A stretch of DNA of 64,000 bases from Tetradesmus obliquus (GCA_030272155.1 CP126194.1:7361001-7425000); one strand, 5' to 3'; positions 12,880 through 24,672 are shown, counted from the first letter of the stretch. Program-made: numbers and translations. Notes: generated by a model not told the origin, from the sequence alone.

Positions 12880-15800
12880 TCACTTGCAGCAGCACCAGGA
12901 GCTTTGTCTGCAGGCCAGTTGTTCTGTGCAACAGTAGTGATGTGGCTGGCTCATTAAACGAGTGGGAGACGTGGTCAGCAGCAGCAGCAGCAGCAGCACC
13001 AGCAGCAGCAGCCGTTGAATCAGCAGCTCAACATCCTGCACAGCATCTTGGGAGCCGTGGCGCATTGCTGACGCCCATTGCCCGCAGCAAGATGCAGTAA
13101 AAGCATTGCACTGTGTGCAGCATGCGCCTGACTTTTGTGATGTCGCGCCTAATCATGCCTACTGGCCATGACTCTCTATCTTGTCCCATGACCGTGCTCC
13201 TGCTGCTGCTGCTGCTGCTGCTGCCAGGTGCATGTGCCTGAGGGCCTCACCGCGCTGGATTTGGACCTCATCAAGCTCACTGCGCAGTTCGTGGCACGCA
13301 ACGGCGCGGCATTCCTGACTGGTGAGGAACCCCCGGTTGCAGCTGCGTGACTTGTTGTGAGCTTGGCTGCGTGCCTGCTTGTGTTTATGCATTTGCATCT
13401 CTGCGTGCCCTGTTTGATTGCCGTCCAAAATGTTTGCACTTTCAGCTGCACAACTGTAACTGCGCAAGTATGCCATCGGGCTCTCTCTGGACTTTCCAGT
13501 GCGTCACCTATGTGACCTTTGGTGCATGGTGACGTTGTTGCGTTGCTGCAGGCCTGACGCAACGCGAGGGCAGCAACCCCGCCTTCTACTTCCTCAAGCC
13601 CACGCACTCCATGTTTGGCTTCTTCACCAGCCTCGCGGACGCCTACAGCGCGGTGCTCATGCCCGACAAGGCGCTCAAGCCGCGCCTGGCACAGGACGCC
13701 GGCGACAGGTGGGGGCCAAATGCATATGCTGCAACATCTTGTTGACTATTGCTGCTCATGCCTGACACGGCGATGAAGCCTGGCGCAGGACGCCAGCGAG
13801 CTCATGTGTGACACCATGCTGTGACACTTCCACTTACACCTTAGGATGCTGTGCTGCGCTGCGCTGCCGTAGGTCTGCTAGCTGGACACTGCTATTCAGC
13901 GGCATTTACTGCACAACCTATGGTGCTGTGCCGCTGTACACAGCCGCAGGTCTGCCATGCTGGAGCGCTGACTGCGCGGGTTCAAGACCGCGGGCCATCT
14001 CTATGTGCACTGACCAACCCACACACAACCTCCGCTCGTCGACAGCAATGCAACAACATGGATGCTTGGCTGTGCTGTGTCGATGGGATGCCAGGTCTGC
14101 CATGCAGGTCCTTGCTTGACACTCTTGCAACATCTGCGGCCAACGTCGCATGCTATGCTGCTGCCTGCCTCCGCAGGTCTGCCATGCTGGAGCGCTGCCT
14201 GAAGCGGCTGGAGTGGGACCGCGCACGAGCACGAGAGGCGCAGGAGCTGGAGGATGAGGCGGAGAGGGAGCGGCAGGCCATGCAGCAGGTGCGCTTGGGT
14301 GGCAGTGGAGGGGTGTGATGATGGGCTTGTTTGAGGCTGGGTTTGCCTTCATCATCTTCAGCAGCAGCGGCGGCAGCAGCAGCAGCAGCAGCGGTGTGTG
14401 GCAGGAGGCGCAGGAGCTGGAGGACAAGGCTGAGCGGGAGGCTGAGCGGGAGCCATGCAGCCGGTGGGCGGATGAGGGGAAGGGTCAGGCAGCAGCAGCA
14501 GCAGCAGCAGGAGCAGCAGCAGTGTGGGACGGGCTAATGGGGCGGAGTTCGGGTGTGCTCACTCTGGTGGACCAGCACCAGCATCAGTGAACAAGCCATC
14601 TCCTGAGTTCAGCCGCAGCACGTACCCTCTCCCCCCAAGGACAGATACCTTCCTTCGCGCGTCTCTTTGCGCTCTGTGCTCATTGCCTGCTTCTTGTTGT
14701 GGTGCACACCATCTCTGCTGCCCGTGCACCCCAGCTTGACGTCTACGGCGTTCCTCAAGCGCTGTGCTGTCTGCCTCCGTCCTACCTTGCTGCGCCCGCA
14801 GATTGACTGGCACGACTTCGTCATCGTGGAGACCATCGACTTCTACGAGGACGAAGACGAGGAGCTGCCACCCCCCATGAGCCTCAAGGAGCTGATTGCA
14901 TTCAACAAGCAGCAGGCGCAGCAGGGCGGCGGCGCGGCAGCAGCAGCGGCAGCGGCAGCAACGGAGGAGGAAGATGCGGCGATGGAAGAAGAGGATGCTG
15001 AGCAGGTGGGGGTGGATGGCAGCACTGCTGTAGCGGTTGTGGGTCAGCATCATGCGTGAAGTTGTAGACTACCACCCTGCAACTTTGCGCTGTGCACAGG
15101 AGGATGTGCTGGCTGTGCACCATGCATAGATGCCTTACCTACGTATCTGCTGCTTGCTAGCTGACTACAGCATTCGTGTCAGTAACAAGATTATTCAACA
15201 CGCGTCTGCCTGCAGGCCAACGGCGGTGTTGGGCCATGGACGATGAGGAGCGGGCGCTGCTGCATGCTGTACTTGCTGCTTGCGTTAGAACACGTGTTGG
15301 CCAGATAGATCGATATCAACCACCAACTGCCATATCTGCCTGCAGGCCAACGGCGGTGTCGGGGCCATGGACGATGAGGAGCGGGCGCTGCTGCATGCTG
15401 CACTTTCTGCTTGCCACTAAACACGTGTTGGCCAGATTGATCAATTTCAAGCACAAACGGTCGCATCTGCCTGCAGGCCAACGGCGGTGTCGGGGCCATG
15501 GACGATGAGGAGCGGGCGCTGCTGCATGCTGCACTTTCTGCTTGCCATTGAACACGTGTTGGCCAGATTGATCAATTTCAAGCACAAACGGTCGCATCTG
15601 CCTGCAGGCCAACGGCGGTGTTGGAGCCATGGACGATGAGGAGCGGGCGCTGCTGCATGCTGCACTTTCTGCTTGCCACTGAACACGTGTTGGCCAGATT
15701 GATCAATTTCAAGCACAAACGGTCGCATCTGCCTGCAGGCCAACGGCGGTGTTGGAGCCATGGACGATGAGGAGCGGGCGCTGCTGCATGCTGCACTTTC

Positions 15801-17978
15801 TGCTTGCTTTCCAACATGTGTTGGCCAGATACATCAATCTTAAGCACAAACGGTCATATCTGCCTGCAGGCCAACGGCGGTGTCGGGGCCATGGACGATG
15901 AGGAGCGGGCGCTGCTGCATACTTGCTGCTTGCTTTCAAACATGTGTTGGCCAGATAAATCAAGTTCAAGCACAAACTGTCGTTACTGCCTGCAGGCCAA
16001 CGGCGGTGTTGGGGCCATGGATGATGAGGAGCGGGCGCTGCTGGCGCAGGCTGCAGGCGCAGCAGGCGGCGCAGCAGCAGCAGCAGCTGGGTTGCCTGCG
16101 GCGCCGCCGCCGCTGCCGCCGCCTATTACGGGGGTGGATGCTGCTCCGGAGCTGCCAGATGAGGTGGGCATTGGATGCGGATTATGTTCAGTGCTTGCCA
16201 CAGAGTGCTGGGTGTGGTAACTGTGCATTGCTGGGATGTTGCCGTGGTGCATGCCGCATCAGGTGTCACAGTTCCGCATGCTGAACTCATGCTCGTCCCT
16301 GTACGCGGCTGAAGCCCGGCACTTTGCTGCTGACCACCCTTTGACCAAATGTTGACCATGTAATGACCAGGACATGGAAGACGACATGGACATGGAGGAT
16401 GAGGGGCCCATCAAGGTGGTCACTCTTTCTTCTGCGACTCCTCACTTTCCTCTTCCTCTTCCTTTTCAAATATCGTTATTTGCAGGACATGGAGGATGCC
16501 ATGGACATGGAGGATGAGGGCCCCGTCAAAGGTGGCACTCTTTTTGTGCTGCTTCTCTCTCTCTCTCACTCGTGTGCGCGGCTTAAACTCCTCACTCTTT
16601 TGCAGGACATGGAGGACGAGGGCCCTCTTTTGCGCTGGTCACTCTTCGTCTGCTGCTTCTCACTCTTCCGCATGCATTCTTCCTGTCCATCTCACTCTTT
16701 TGCAGGACATGGAGGACGACATGGACATGGATATGGAGGATGAGGGCCCCATCAAGGTGGTCTGTACACGGTCACTCTTTTTCTGCTGCTGCTCACCCTC
16801 ACTCTTGTACATTTTTAAACCTCACTATTTTGCAGGACATGGAGGACGACATGGACATGGAGGATGAGGGCCCCATCAAGGTGGTCTGTACATTGTCAGT
16901 CTTTTTCTGCTGCTGCTCACTCTCACTCTTGTGCGTCTTTGAATCCTCACTCTTTGCAGGACACGGAGGATGACATGGACATGGACATGGAGGATGAGGG
17001 CCCCATCAAGGTGGTCTGTACATTGTCATTCTTATTCTGCAGCTGCTCACTCTCACTCTTGCGCGTCTTTGAATCCTCACTCTTTGCAGGACATGGAGGA
17101 CGACATGGACATGGACATGGAGGATGAGGGCCCCATCAAGGTGGTCAAGAACTACAAGCGCCCCGCAGCGCCCCGCACCGCACTCACCGCGGGCGGTGAG
17201 GCATACGACCCCGCCAAGTTTGCGGTGTCGCCCATTACTGGGGAGCTCATCGCACACGCTGACATGGCGGAGCACATGCGCATCAGCCTGCTGGACCCAC
17301 GGTGAGCTGGCATGGTGGTTCTGTATGTGCAGGCATGCGTGCGTGTGTGCGCAGCGAGTTCGGTATGCGCATGTGCGATGGCCTGTTGGCTGATTGCGCT
17401 GCAGGGCTGGCTTTCCAAGTGCCTATGTGTATGCGCTAAGCGTTCTGGGCACGCGGCGAGCTGCTGGCTTCCAAGGACACTGCCCAGGCTGACATCCAAC
17501 TAGCACTGTTGTTTCTGATTGTGAGAACATGTCTTGAATGCTGTCCTGCAGGTGGAAGGAGCACATGGAGGCCATGCTGTCCAAGATCAAGGACACCACC
17601 AAAGTTGAGCACAAAGTAACACTGCCCTTGTCATGACAAACCAACACTATTCTTGTCATAACAAACTAACACTGTTCTTGTCGGAATTGGCTGCAGGTGG
17701 AAGGAGCAGAAGGAGGCGATGCTGTCCAAGATCAAGGACACCACCAAGGCCGATGATGACGAGATCACGCGCAACCTGCTGGGGCTGGCCAAGACGCGCC
17801 CAGACATCTTCGGTGAGCGGCACTGCTGCTGCTGCTGCTGCTGGTTTAATGGCTGCTGCTGTTGGTGTGCTGTCGTGCTTCTCCTGTACTGATATCCTGT
17901 ACTGAAATGCACTTGGTGTGGGGTTGGCCAGGCTGCGCTCCAACGATGCTTCCAGTCACATCATATTGCTCACACACG

Positions 17979-18012
<34 letters not shown>

Positions 18013-20260
18013 GCCGCAGGCTCCACCGAGCAGGAGCTGGCGGAGGTGGTCACTGCAGCCGTCAAGGAGAAGCAGACCAGCGGCCAGGGCCGCGCAGTGG
18101 CCTGGGACGGCCAGACCACAGGCGGCGCACACCTGCGCACACAGCTGCAGGAGATCAAAGACAACCGGCGCGAGTACACCGGCAGCAGCAGCACACCAGG
18201 CAGCTCAAACCTGCCGCAGGCCGGGCCTGCGTCCGGCCAGCAGCAGCGGCAGCAGAAGCCGCAGCAGCTGCCGCCGCCGCCGGTGCTGCCGCCGCCGCCG
18301 ATGCAGCCGCCACGGCCGCCGGCGCAGCAGCAGCAGCAGCAGCGCGGGCCGCTGCCGCCGCCGCCGATGGGTGGCTTGATGCGGCCGCCGCCACCTATGG
18401 GTGGAATGGGTGGCATGGGGGGCCCTCCTTTACCCGGCCCTCCTCCCCCTGGCATGATGGGAGGTGGGCCCCCTGGCATGATGCGGCCGCCTATGCCCGG
18501 CCCCCCGCCGCCAATGGGTATGGGCATGATGGATCGGGGCCCGCCACCGCCCGGCATGCGGCCGCCGCCGCCGATGCCGCCGGGCATGATGGGCGGCGGC
18601 GGTGGGCCGATGGGTGGTGGTGGTGGGCTGCCGCCGCCGCATGGTATGGGGCCGCCGGGAGGAGCGGGCAGCGGCAGCAGCAGGCCAGGTGAGCGGCAGT
18701 GCGGGCAGGTATACGAGGTGTGTAAACAAAAATTATTGTGAGCTGTAGATCCAAACGTGATGGTGGCATGATGCGGCACCTATGCATGGCCCACCACTGC
18801 CAGGTGGCATGTGGCTGTATCGGTATATGCCTGGCATGGTGGGGAAGGGGTGGTGGGCCGATGGGTGGCGGCGGTGGGCTGCCGCCGCCGCCTGGGATGG
18901 GGCCGCCGGGAGGCAGCGGCAGCAGCAGGCCAGGTGAGGGGCGGTGCTGGCAGGTGTACGAGGTGTGTAAAAAATCACTGTGAGCTGTAGATCCAAACGT
19001 GATGGTGGCATGATGCGGCACCTATGCATGGCCCACCACTGCCATGTGGCATGTGGCTGTATCGGTAGATGCCTGGCATGGTGGGGAAGGGGTGGTGGGC
19101 TCATGGGTGCTCATGGGTGGTGGTGGTGGGCTGCCGCCGCCGCCGCATGGCATGGGGCCGCCGGGAGGTGGCGGCAGCGGCAGCAGCAGGCCAGGTGAGG
19201 GGCGGGTAGGAGAGTGTGTTTCTGTTTGATTCTTGAAAGCGTGATTGCCGCACCTCAGTTACAACTGGCTGAGCTGTGTGTTGCTGGGCTGTGCAGCAGC
19301 TAGTTCACTGTGCCACTGCAGCCTTATCGAGCGCCATTGGTGACGTTGCACGCTTTGCTGCTGCTGCTGCTGCTGCTGCAGGTGGCCCGATGGATGATGA
19401 GGCTGCAGCCAAGCGCCCGCGGCTGGACTTCGTGCTCACGCCAGAGGACGAGTTCCTGGCGGCACACGGGGACGGGCCCAGCAAGGTAATCAAGCGCGGC
19501 AGGCAGTGTAATAGGCTGAGCATGATGGTGTGTATGTGTCTGTTGGTGTTCAGGGGTGGGGACGAGTTTCTGGCAGCACACGGGGACGGGCCCAGCAAGG
19601 TGAGCCATGGGCAGTGGCGGGCTTGGCGGCATCAGGTTGTAGTGCGGTGTGTCTTTGTGGGTGTGTGGGACGACTCTCTGGCGGCACTTGGCGACAGGCC
19701 CAGCATGGCGGGTCAGGTTGTGGCTCCATTTTCAACTTGTGCATGCAGTTCCCCGCCTGCTCCGCGCCGCTGCCTGATCCTGGTGCTGTCATGCCGCGCT
19801 CTCTCTGCTGCTGCTGCTGCTACGGCGGCGGCGGCTGCTGCTGCTGCTGCTGCTGCTGCGGCTGAATCGCGTTTTCCACTCTGCCTCACAATGCTCCTGC
19901 TTGCAATCAACCGCTGCAGGTGCAAGGTGCCCTGCTGTCATGCTGCTATCACTGACCTGCTTTAACTCTGCTGTTACTCTGCCACCACCACCACAGGTGC
20001 GTGTGCAGTGCCCGGAGGTGCCTGGCAGCGACAAGCTGCTGGGTCAGCTGCTGGAGGTGGAGGTGGCCTCACTGCGGGACAGCGTGGGGCACTTGAAATC
20101 TCGCCTGGAGGGCGTCACTGGGGTGGGCGTGAACAAGCAGAAGCTGAACCGCGAGGGCGTAGGGTTCTTGAGGGATGAGATGAGCCTGGCGCATTACAAC
20201 GTGAGCCCGGATGTGGTGCTGGTGCTGGGCAGCAAGGAGCGCGGCGGCAAGAAGAAGTAA
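11013..20260 (+). CDS. SF3A1: Splicing factor 3A subunit 1 (SF3A1/Prp21)
   Basis: This is a core U2 snRNP protein needed for prespliceosome assembly. Thirteen exons close with consistent phases: 11013-11220, 12123-12223, 12633-12830, 13228-13321, 13552-13708, 14177-14288, 14802-15005, 15996-16163, 17090-17301, 17697-17812, 18020-18688, 19382-19485, 19997-20260 (868 aa). Visible domains in order: SURP1 (IIDKTAQFVAKNG...NNAKFNFL...YHAYYRMR); SURP2 (KLTAQFVARNG...NPAFYFLKP); the PRP21-type region (IDWHDFVIVETIDFYEDE); an acidic linker; KVVKNYKRP with FAVSPITGELI; TWDG-like AVAWDGQT; a Gly/Pro-rich stretch; and a C-terminal ubiquitin-like domain (LKSRLEGVTGVGVNKQKL) ending in Lys. The size fits the family. 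Introns carry unusually many copies of adjoining exon edges, so alternative isoforms are plausible. Confidence 0.95.
13747..13800 (+). repeat. Echo of SF3A1 exon 5 3' end
   Basis: The segment CTCATGCCTGACACGGCGAT to GACGCCAGCGAG copies the last ~50 nt of exon 5 (CTCATGCCCGACAAGGCGCT to GACGCCGGCGAC). It is diverged and lacks a clean donor. Confidence 0.75.
13866..14106 (+). repeat. Echoes of SF3A1 exon 6 acceptor edge
   Basis: The true acceptor CCGCAG and start of exon 6 (GTCTGCCATGCTGGAGCGCT, from 14177) recur without change at 13944-13969. Partial copies lie at about 13866 (GTAGGTCTGCTAGCTGG) and 14091 (CCAGGTCTGCCATGCAGG). Each is a potential decoy 3' splice site. Confidence 0.85.
14403..14463 (+). 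repeat. Echo of SF3A1 exon 6 3' end
   Basis: GAGGCGCAGGAGCTGGAGGA to GCCATGCAGC copies the end of exon 6 within the following intron, with an internal duplication of the GAGGCTGAGCGG unit. Confidence 0.8.
15216..16043 (+). repeat. Seven-copy acceptor-side array of SF3A1 exon 8
   Basis: The junction TGCCTGCAG / GCCAACGGCGGTGT occurs with exon-like starts at 15216, 15346, 15477, 15608, 15739, 15870 and 15996. Spacings are 130, 131, 131, 131, 131 and 126 bp. Each copy carries 48 nt of exon (ANGGVGAMDDEERALL) and then runs into intron sequence with a stop about eight codons later. Only the last, 15996-16163, continues as the full exon and has a donor. The first copy has lost one G. Copies 3-5 are almost identical. 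Confidence 0.95.
16371..17134 (+). repeat. Seven-copy array of SF3A1 acidic exon 9
   Basis: Copies start at 16371, 16486, 16606, 16706, 16836, 16960 and 17090, mostly after TTTGCAG. Most encode DMEDDMDMEDEGPIK followed by a GTGGTC that can act as donor. In the last copy GTGGTC is read as Val-Val and continues into KNYKRP (true exon 17090-17301). Copy lengths to AAG such as 45 and 51 nt are multiples of three and phase 0. Copy 3 (16606) is degenerate. Confidence 0.95.
17552..17606 (+). repeat. Echo of SF3A1 exon 10 5' edge
   Basis: CTGCAG followed by GTGGAAGGAGCACATGGAGG encodes WKEHMEAMLSKIKDTTK, matching the true exon 10 start at 17697 (WKEQKEAMLSKIKDTTK). The spacing is 145 bp and no donor follows in frame. 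Confidence 0.85.
18689..19196 (+). repeat. Donor-side echoes of SF3A1 exon 11
   Basis: The exon 11 end (GGGCTGCCGCCGCCG ... AGCAGCAGGCCAG, then GTGAG) ends at 18688 and recurs ending at 18933 and 19194, steps of 245 and 261 bp. The units also share intron sequence such as AGCTGTAGATCCAAACGTGA at about 18741 and 18983. All copies keep a good GTGAG donor, so alternative 5' splice sites are possible. Confidence 0.9.
19552..19712 (+). repeat. Donor-side echoes of SF3A1 exon 12
   Basis: GACGAGTTTCTGGCAGCACA to GGGCCCAGCAAG ends at 19599 with a GTGAGC donor, 114 bp after the true end at 19485. A more decayed copy lies at about 19670-19710 (GCGACAGGCCCAGCATGG). Confidence 0.85.
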
Positions 20261-22684
20261 CATTTGTTATAACATGTGTTATAGCATGTTTGCAGCGGGT
20301 GGCGGGGGTGGCAGGTGTTGACAGCTGGAAAGGGTGGTTGGTTGCGCGGTAGTGCGGGCTGTGCGCAGCTGTGGTGCGGCTGAAGGGTTTGAGGGGCGTG
20401 AAGCATGTGTTGTGGACTCCAACTTCGGAAGCTGAGGTGCCCGTCTTGCTCACAGGTGCAGACGCTGTTGTCAGTGCAGTATGCAGGCACGTGGGTTGTG
20501 CGTGCAATAGCACGGCTGCTGCTTTGTTGCGGTCAGCAAGCAGCACATGTTGGTGGACAGGGCTGTGTCCAGGACAGCGCTGCACGCGACCCGTGTGACA
20601 CTGCCTGCTGCGCTTGGTGTGGTTGTGCATTGCGTGTGCCATTTGGTATGCCGCACTGGTGATAATGCTGCGCAGGCGTGCCTGCCCCTGATGTCTGGCA
20701 TGCATGTTGCTGCACAGTGGTCAGGTGTTGGCTGTGTTGTGTGCAGCTGTGCATCATCCTGAGGCCCGGCGCCACTGGTGTGCAGTGGTGCTGTGTTCTG
20801 TTGCAGATGATGTTGTGTGTGCTGGCATTCGCATGCATGCACAGAAGCTGTTGGGCTGCACATGCAAGCTGCCGCTGAGAAGCACTCACTGTCACACCTG
20901 ATGGGATTCACACAATGGCTGGTACCGCGGTGCATGTGAGCACAACACGCAGTCTCAGTGTTGGCTCCTTGCAGGAGCGACATGCACGGGGAGAGCACAC
21001 TGGTAGGTCGCATATGTCGACCACCTGGGCTGCGCATCCATGCAATCCTGGCTGCTACCTGTGGCCACTGTATCTCCTGGAACACACTTAATAGTGTGAC
21101 CAGCTTGGTGTGCCGCGTGGCTACTTCAAAGCCACTGGCGTGGCAGCTCACTGGCTTGCCACTGGCAGGGTGGCACCCTTTCACCAAATGTGGCGCACCA
21201 TTGGATGAGGCTGCTTGCTGGGTTCAGCCTGAGAGTTCAACAAATGCATACGTTTTGTGTTTTGGCACGTCGAGTATGTGCAGCATAGGCTGGCAGTGCT
21301 GTTGCCTGCTACTCGTGCAGTGTGCTCGTGACGCTGCGGTGTAACCTGTGCTTTGGCGCCTTTTCAGCTGTGCCCGCGCCGGGGTTCCAGTGCACCATCC
21401 ATCAACTGTTGTTCACGATGCCTGCACCCTTGATGATTCACAAATGTAAAGATGGACAGTTGCGCAGGTTCAGATCATCTACTCAGTAGACCTGAGGCAG
21501 ACAAGCTGCTGGCACATTTACACGCAAAATGTTATAACGATAATTATTGCCCCTTTTCTAAACTAGAGGAGGGGGGGACCAAGATATACATCTGCGATAT
21601 ACGTGTGTTGCGGGTTTTGTAAAGGTTGAAATAATTAGACCCCCTATTCTAAACTCAAGTAATGGACTCGTGCTGCAACACCACACATCAAACAGCAAAC
21701 CCCGCCAAACTTGCAGGCCCTGAGGGGTGCGTCATGGTGAACAGGGCCACTTGTGGCACATGTCAGACATGATGTACGCCGATGCATGCGGGGTGTCCGG
21801 TGCGCCTGCCAGGCTGGATCACCAGAAGCTGATGCTCTGTAAGCAGCGCATTCAAACACATCAACTTCACCTCCGAGGCTCGGTGGCGAGTCTAGTGTTG
21901 TGGTGTTGGACGTTAATGCACTGGAGCGGAGCATGCCCCAAGGCTCTCAATCTATGCGACGCACAGGAAAGCCCAACTTTTATAAAACATGAATGGCGCG
22001 CTTACATGATTTGCAGTGTTCAAGCCGAACTGGCAAGTTTCACTGTTTGCACGCACATTGTCAAATCCAGGTGCACCGCTGAGATACCATTCGTCGAAGC
22101 AAATACTTACTTGTTACGATCTCTAATACAAACATCAGCACGAACCTCGCAACCGCTGCTCAACAGGGGCACGTGACCTGCAGGTGAAATAATTGGACCT
22201 TTCATATGTACAGGTCTGAGCAGGTATCGAATATATGAGTAATATTTCTTGTACATTAACGCATGCTGTGAATAGAAAGCAGAAGTACATGGCATAATGA
22301 AAGTTTCGTACAGTGGAATTGTTTGGACGAACCTGCGGTAGATTGCGCTGGTTATGGCACTATGGGTTATGGTGATCTGCTGGCCACGCATGGTCTGCAG
22401 TATGTGTCGTCCTCAGAAAGCCGTAAAGACATCTGGATTGTGCTCATAAGCTTAGTATCACAGTAGAGCACCGTTTGATTCGGATAATCAGGGTGAATCC
22501 TATAGATCCTTCACTATAGCAGTATCTGGTACCCAATACTTTGTTACTCGTCTTCAACAGCATTCTAAAAGCTGGTCAGTGCTGCAGCAACTCTGATTCC
22601 GCCGCGCACGTGGTGCTGCACACAAACTTGCCGTGGCTAGGTTCCGTGGCCGCAGCTCATCAGCGCCGTTCTCGCTCGCTACAA
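20261..22684. other. Intergenic region after SF3A1
   Basis: This contains the SF3A1 3' UTR and the upstream region of the polyQ gene. A TGTAA at 21340-21344 could be the SF3A1 polyadenylation word, about 1.1 kb past the stop. ORFs on both strands lack domains. AT-rich sequence with a pair of related motifs lies at 21539-21657. Confidence 0.4.
21539..21657 (+). repeat. Pair of AT-rich direct repeats
   Basis: ATAATTATTGCCCC-TTTTCTAAACT (21540) and ATAATTAGACCCCC-TATTCTAAACT (21630) are 90 bp apart. AAATAATTGGACC near 22187 is a possible third. This is more AT-rich than its surroundings and the origin is unknown. Confidence 0.55.
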
Positions 22685-24672
22685 ATGCATGTGGACTACG
22701 GTCAGCCACTCGCATCTGCAGCGGGCGTGCTTCGGATGCAGCAGCAGTGGTCCCAGCAGCACTCGTGGCCACAGGGGCTCCAGACCCAGCTCTCTGGCTG
22801 CAGTGACATGTCAGCCAGGGCTGAAGTCGAGTGGCCAGCTTCTCCTGTTAGCAGCTCACTAGATGCTTTCTCACCCAAGCCTACTGCTGCTTGGATGGCT
22901 GGAAGCAGCCCAGCCGGGCCGCTGCCACTGCCAGCCGCAGCAGCAGCAGCGGCAGCACCACACAGCGCGCCACTGCGTGTCAGGCGCTCCAGCAACACAG
23001 AGCAGTACCTGCTGCAGCTGCTGCACTCTGGCGCTACGCTAGATCAAGTGCTATCTGCCAGGTCACAGCTGCAAGCCAGCCCTGATGCAGCAGAGTGGGC
23101 TGCAGCACGCCCTGGCCCCGTCCTGCAAACAGCAGGCAGCGGCGCTTACAGCAGCAGTACAAGCGGCACCCTGACAGCACGGCAGCCTGTGCTACCCCCA
23201 GCTGGCAGCCAGCAAGACGATCCTATGCTGCTGCTGTTCCAGCAGCAGCTGCTGCAGCAGAAGCGCCAGCAGCAGCAGTTTGAGCGGCAGCTGTCTCATG
23301 TTATACAGAGCAGCAACCTGCAGGATAGCAGCATCATGAAGCTGCTTGCATCACACCTGTCCATTGGCAGCTCGTCCGGCGAGCACGTGCAAGCAGCACC
23401 AGCAGCGTCGCCGCAGCAGCGGCAGCAGCAGCAGCAGCAGCAGCAGCAGCTGCTTGGCAGCAGCAGCGGCAGCTGGCGTAACTTGCAAGTGTGGCAGCAG
23501 CCATCTGCCGGCCCCAACTCGACCGTCCGCCCCATTCACCCAGCCAACGCAGCGGCTGATGGCAGCAGCTTTAACGCAAGGCCCGCTGCAATTGCCGGCC
23601 AGCGCGGCATGGTGCCGCAGCAGCATTCCAGCAGCTTCAGTGGTGCCAGCTACAGCAGCAGCATGCCGCCAGGGCTTGCAGACTATGCATTGGCTCCTCG
23701 CAGCAACAGTGACGTGGTCGTGAGCGACCTCTCGGGAAGTCTCCCCATGCCACGTGTGCTTTGCGGCACAAGGGCGCCGCCGCCGCCGCAGCAGCAGCAG
23801 CAGCAGCAGCATGTGCCCAGGCCGCCGCTGTTGCCGCCGCGACAGCCCTGAGAAACTGCAGTCCCCGCCACTGCTGCTGCAGCAGCAGCAGCAGCAGGAG
23901 GGGTCGCAGCTACGCAGGAGCTTCAGCTTTCCGACACTGCCAAATCCCACAGAAAGCGGGCTGCTGCAGGGGCCACCCAAAAGCACCACCTCACCTGCTG
24001 CTGCTGGGCTGTTCGTTGGCCGCAGCAGCAGTGCCAGCAGCAGCAGCGGACGTGCCCCTGCTGCAGAGCAGCGCAATGGCGTTGTCAGCAGCACCAGTGC
24101 GCCGCTGCCGGCAGTCATGGGTGCTGCTGTTCACGGCAGTGTGCTGTCTGAAGTGATTGGTGAAGAGGTTGAGCGGCTGCGGCAGGTGAGGCTGCATATC
24201 TATGTAATTGTATATGTGTGCATTTGTGAGACGATGCCGTCTCTGCACAGCGCCTGTGACGTCTGAAACATGCAAGCTGGTGTGCCTGGGTACTTGATCC
24301 TTGCTTGCAGCCCATGCTGCGTCTCCGGTGCGGTTGAGTTCTGATGCTGCATCAGAACAAACAACACCTGACTGCAGCGTGGAGTGGGATTCTGCTTGTC
24401 ATGTCACCTCAGCTCTACCCGCGCGGCAGCAACGAATGCCAACTCACATGTGCTTTTGTTGTTGTGCGTCACTGCAGTTGCGGGCGCGATTGAAGGCTGC
24501 TGCAGCAGCAGCCCCCGCTGGATCCCAGGCTGCGGCAGCCATTAAGGCTGCTGCTGCGCGGTACAAGGAGGCAATGCGCATGGCGCTCACTACTCAGGCA
24601 GCGCTGCAGTCCACTGCAGAGGACGCTTCAGCCGGCACGAGCAGCAGTAGCAGCAGCATTGCAGGCTACTGA
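22685..24672 (+). CDS. PolyQ/low-complexity protein with C-terminal coiled coil
   Basis: The first in-frame ATG (22685) opens exon 1 to 23812 (376 codons). Exon 2 is 23862-24185 and exon 3 is 24478-24672; all join in phase 0 to give 548 aa. The N-terminal half is Gln/Ser/Ala-rich with one better-conserved helix-like stretch (NTEQYLLQLLHSGATLDQVL) and Gln runs. Exon 2 has RRSFSFPTLPNP, which looks like a phosphosite/short linear motif region. The C-terminus is a predicted coiled coil (EVIGEEVERLRQ then LRARLKAAAAAA ... RYKEAMRMALTTQAALQ). I do not recognise the family; a transcriptional or RNA-binding scaffold is only a guess. The first intron would be just 49 nt (GTGCCC...CTGCAG); a frameshift in the CAG run is the alternative. 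Confidence 0.6.

Noticed and set aside
13977..14000. GGGTTCAAGACC as part of an RNA gene
   Set aside because: It lies in an SF3A1 intron beside exon echoes and lacks matching stems.
16363..17127. Frames reading RWSVHCHSFSAAAHSHS through the exon 9 array
   Set aside because: This is the wrong frame across introns; the true frame is the acidic DMEDD one fixed by exon phases.
17970..18779. Long minus-strand Gly/Pro-rich frame opposite SF3A1 exon 11
   Set aside because: It is antisense to the Pro/Gly-rich stretch of a well-supported exon; low-complexity GC-rich codons stay open on both strands.
20471..21187. Minus-strand 238-residue frame downstream of SF3A1
   Set aside because: No domain, Cys/His/Thr-rich random-looking composition, and it overlaps the expected SF3A1 3' UTR.
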